Shown here in pieces: positions 56,953-58,671 of a stretch of 58,671 bases of DNA. The stretch is taken from assembly GCA_003485325.1 (NCBI GenBank), contig DMZI01000067.1, positions 4,361 through 63,031 on the forward strand, written 5' to 3'. This DNA is from Desulfotomaculum sp. GTDB lineage: Bacteria > Bacillota > Desulfotomaculia > Desulfotomaculales > Nap2-2B. Within the stretch, counting starts at the first letter, position 1; every line of letters starts with the position of its first letter. The position numbers and the translations under genes were made by a program. Below the pieces are notes generated by a model. That model was not told the origin of the DNA and ran no database searches. It was given only the letters and a program-made list of their open reading frames with translations.

Positions 56953-58608
56953 TTATTTAACAACGGCGCCCTCCGAAGCCGGGCCGACCAATCGTATGTA
57001 CCTTGCCAGGTAACCTTTTGTTATCCTTGGCTCAGGCGGGCTCCAGCCTGTAATGCGGTTTTTAATTTCCTCATCGGACAGCAGAACGTTTAATCTGCCC
57101 CCCGGAATGTCGATGTCAATTATATCCCCGTCCCTGACTATAGCCAGAGGGCCGCCAAGCGATGCTTCAGGGGCGATGTGGCCGATCGAGGCGCCCCGGG
57201 TAGCTCCCGAGAAACGGCCGTCGGTGAGCAGGGCAACGTCCCTGTCCAGGCCCATTCCTGCAATCGTGGCGGTAGGGGTGAGCATCTCGCGCATTCCCGG
57301 CCCGCCCCTGGGGCCTTCATACCGGATAATGACCACGTCTCCCTTGCGGATAGTACCGGAGGTAATGCCCTTGAAGGCTTCTTCTTCCGAATCAAAGACC
57401 CTCGCCGGGCCCTGGTGTTTGAGCATCTGTTCGTCAACACCGGATTTTTTAACCACTGCGCCCTGCGGCGCCAGGTTCCCTATTAAAACAGCAACTCCTC
57501 CGTCGGGGCTGTACGGTTCTTCCACACTGCGGATAACATCCCTGCGGTATACCTGCCTTCCTTTAATCTGCTCTCCCACAGTCCCGGAAACGGTTCTGGC
57601 ATCAAGGCTCAAAAGGCCTTTTTTAGCCAGTTCGTTCATTACGGCGGGAATGCCGCCCGCCTCGTCAAGGTCCTGCATGAAATGAGGGCCTACCGGGCTT
57701 AAACGGCACAGGTTGGGAGTTTTCTTGTTAAGCTCGTTCACTTTGTCAAGGTCAATCTTAATTCCGGCTTCCAGGGCTATAGCCGGAAGGTGCAGGACCG
57801 TGTTTGTCGAACAGCCCAGCGCCATGTCAACCGTCAGGCCGTTTTCAAAAGCATGCTCGGTTAAGATCATCGAGGGGCGGATGTCCTCATTAACCAGGTA
57901 AACTATCCTTATACCCGTCAGTTTAGCCAGCCTTCTCCTGGCGGATGAAACAGCCGGGACAGTGCCGTTGCCCGGCAGGGCTATGCCAAGCGCCTCCGTA
58001 AGGCAATTCATTGAGTTTGCAGTAAACATCCCGGCGCATGATCCGCAGCCGGGACAGGCCGACTCTTCAATCTCGGCAAGCTCATCATCAGTCATTTTCC
58101 CCGACCTGACGGCGCCCACGGCTTCAAAAACATTGCTCAGGGAGATATCCCGCCCCTGATAACGTCCGGCCATCATCGGCCCGCCGCTGACAACAATTGA
58201 CGGAATGTCCAGGCGCGCTGCCGCCATCAGCATCCCGGGGACTATTTTGTCACAGGCAGTAACCATAACCAGTCCGTCAAACTGGTGGGCCTGAGCCATT
58301 ACTTCAATAGAATCGGCAATCAGCTCGCGGCTGGCCAGGGAATATTTCATTCCGCTGTGGTTCATGGCAATGCCGTCGCATACAGCTATGCAGGGAAATT
58401 CAACAGGAGTTCCGCCGGCAAGCCTGATCCCGGCTTTGACGCAGTCCGTAAGATCATTCAGGTGCATATGTCCGGGCACAATCTCGTTAAAGGAATTGAC
58501 CACACCGATCATCGGGCGGTCGAGTTCCTCGCTGACAAAGCCGAGGGCATTTAAAAGCGAACGGTGCGGCGCTTTCTCAAGGCCGTTTTTAATCATATCA
58601 CTGCGCAT
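56953..58608 (-). CDS. ilvD: Dihydroxy-acid dehydratase
   Basis: A 551-residue Fe-S dehydratase converting dihydroxy acids to 2-keto acids for valine, leucine and isoleucine. The cluster Cys are in ACDKIVPGMLMA and ACPGCGSCAGMFTANSMNCL; GCSTNTVLHLPAIALEAGI and the C-terminal TDGRFSGATRGASIGHIAPE are conserved. ATG 58608 follows GAGGAG. It is the first gene visible of the branched-chain amino acid operon; only about 60 bases of its leader are in the window, too little to tell whether a T-box precedes it. Confidence 0.96.
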   Translation of the reverse strand: MRSDMIKNGLEKAPHRSLLNALGFVSEELDRPMIGVVNSFNEIVPGHMHLNDLTDCVKAGIRLAGGTPVEFPCIAVCDGIAMNHSGMKYSLASRELIADSIEVMAQAHQFDGLVMVTACDKIVPGMLMAAARLDIPSIVVSGGPMMAGRYQGRDISLSNVFEAVGAVRSGKMTDDELAEIEESACPGCGSCAGMFTANSMNCLTEALGIALPGNGTVPAVSSARRRLAKLTGIRIVYLVNEDIRPSMILTEHAFENGLTVDMALGCSTNTVLHLPAIALEAGIKIDLDKVNELNKKTPNLCRLSPVGPHFMQDLDEAGGIPAVMNELAKKGLLSLDARTVSGTVGEQIKGRQVYRRDVIRSVEEPYSPDGGVAVLIGNLAPQGAVVKKSGVDEQMLKHQGPARVFDSEEEAFKGITSGTIRKGDVVIIRYEGPRGGPGMREMLTPTATIAGMGLDRDVALLTDGRFSGATRGASIGHIAPEASLGGPLAIVRDGDIIDIDIPGGRLNVLLSDEEIKNRITGWSPPEPRITKGYLARYIRLVGPASEGAVVK

Positions 58609-58671
58609 TTTAATTACTCCTCGTATAATAATTTTTGTGAGGTTTAAGTTAGATAATTTCCAGTTACAAAC

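Overview
The window looks like a chromosome segment of an anaerobic, low-to-mid GC Firmicute of the Peptococcaceae type (Desulfotomaculum/Pelotomaculum relatives). This is inferred from strong purine-rich ribosome binding sites, frequent TTG/GTG starts, the mercury-methylation pair hgcAB, lysine 2,3-aminomutase, a large corrinoid operon and a glmS ribozyme. No rRNA, no complete tRNA and no CRISPR array was seen.

Layout. 1-10.2 kb is mostly core: a DUF433/DUF5615 toxin-antitoxin-like pair (left gene cut by the window edge), a metallophosphoesterase remnant, a YdcF/SanA-like membrane protein, a DinG-type exonuclease-helicase, trxB, adk, then a plus-strand run of DUF1614, a histone-deacetylase-fold enzyme and DUF763. 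10.2-18.8 kb is accessory and the most interesting part: a c-di-AMP (ydaO-type) riboswitch ahead of ablA-ablB (N-acetyl-beta-lysine osmolyte synthesis), then on the opposite strand arsR-hgcA-hgcB, two related small proteins separated by a broken multicopy-type gene, a nitroreductase and a ComFB-like protein. 19-31 kb is a decay zone: a wrecked RND efflux operon (fusion protein, pump, TetR), another frameshifted gene, a GHMP kinase, IS3 and IS21 debris, a 3' tRNA-Ser fragment, palindromic elements, and an AdoCbl riboswitch separated from its operon by an IS3-family insertion. 31-42.5 kb is an intact late cobamide synthesis and corrinoid uptake operon (cbiA, cobT, btuF, btuC, btuD fusion, cobU, cbiB, cobS, cobD, cobC, cobQ). 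42.5-44.2 kb is a Tn7-like remnant (tnsA, truncated tnsB) directly downstream of glmS, the classical attTn7 position. 44.2-58.6 kb is one long minus-strand gene run: ilvD, ilvB, ilvN, a second ilvB, leuC, leuD, leuB, cimA, cdaA, glmM, glmS ribozyme, glmS.

How the parts connect. CdaA makes c-di-AMP, and the same window holds a c-di-AMP riboswitch placed before the osmolyte genes ablAB, so a synthesis-to-osmoprotection circuit can be proposed. HgcA is a corrinoid protein, and the cobamide operon would supply its cofactor. The strongest unusual signal is upstream of hgcA: its conserved N-terminal region is only encoded if an in-frame TGA, directly after a Cys codon and followed by a SECIS-like hairpin, is read through. 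This makes HgcA a candidate selenoprotein, or alternatively a freshly interrupted gene.
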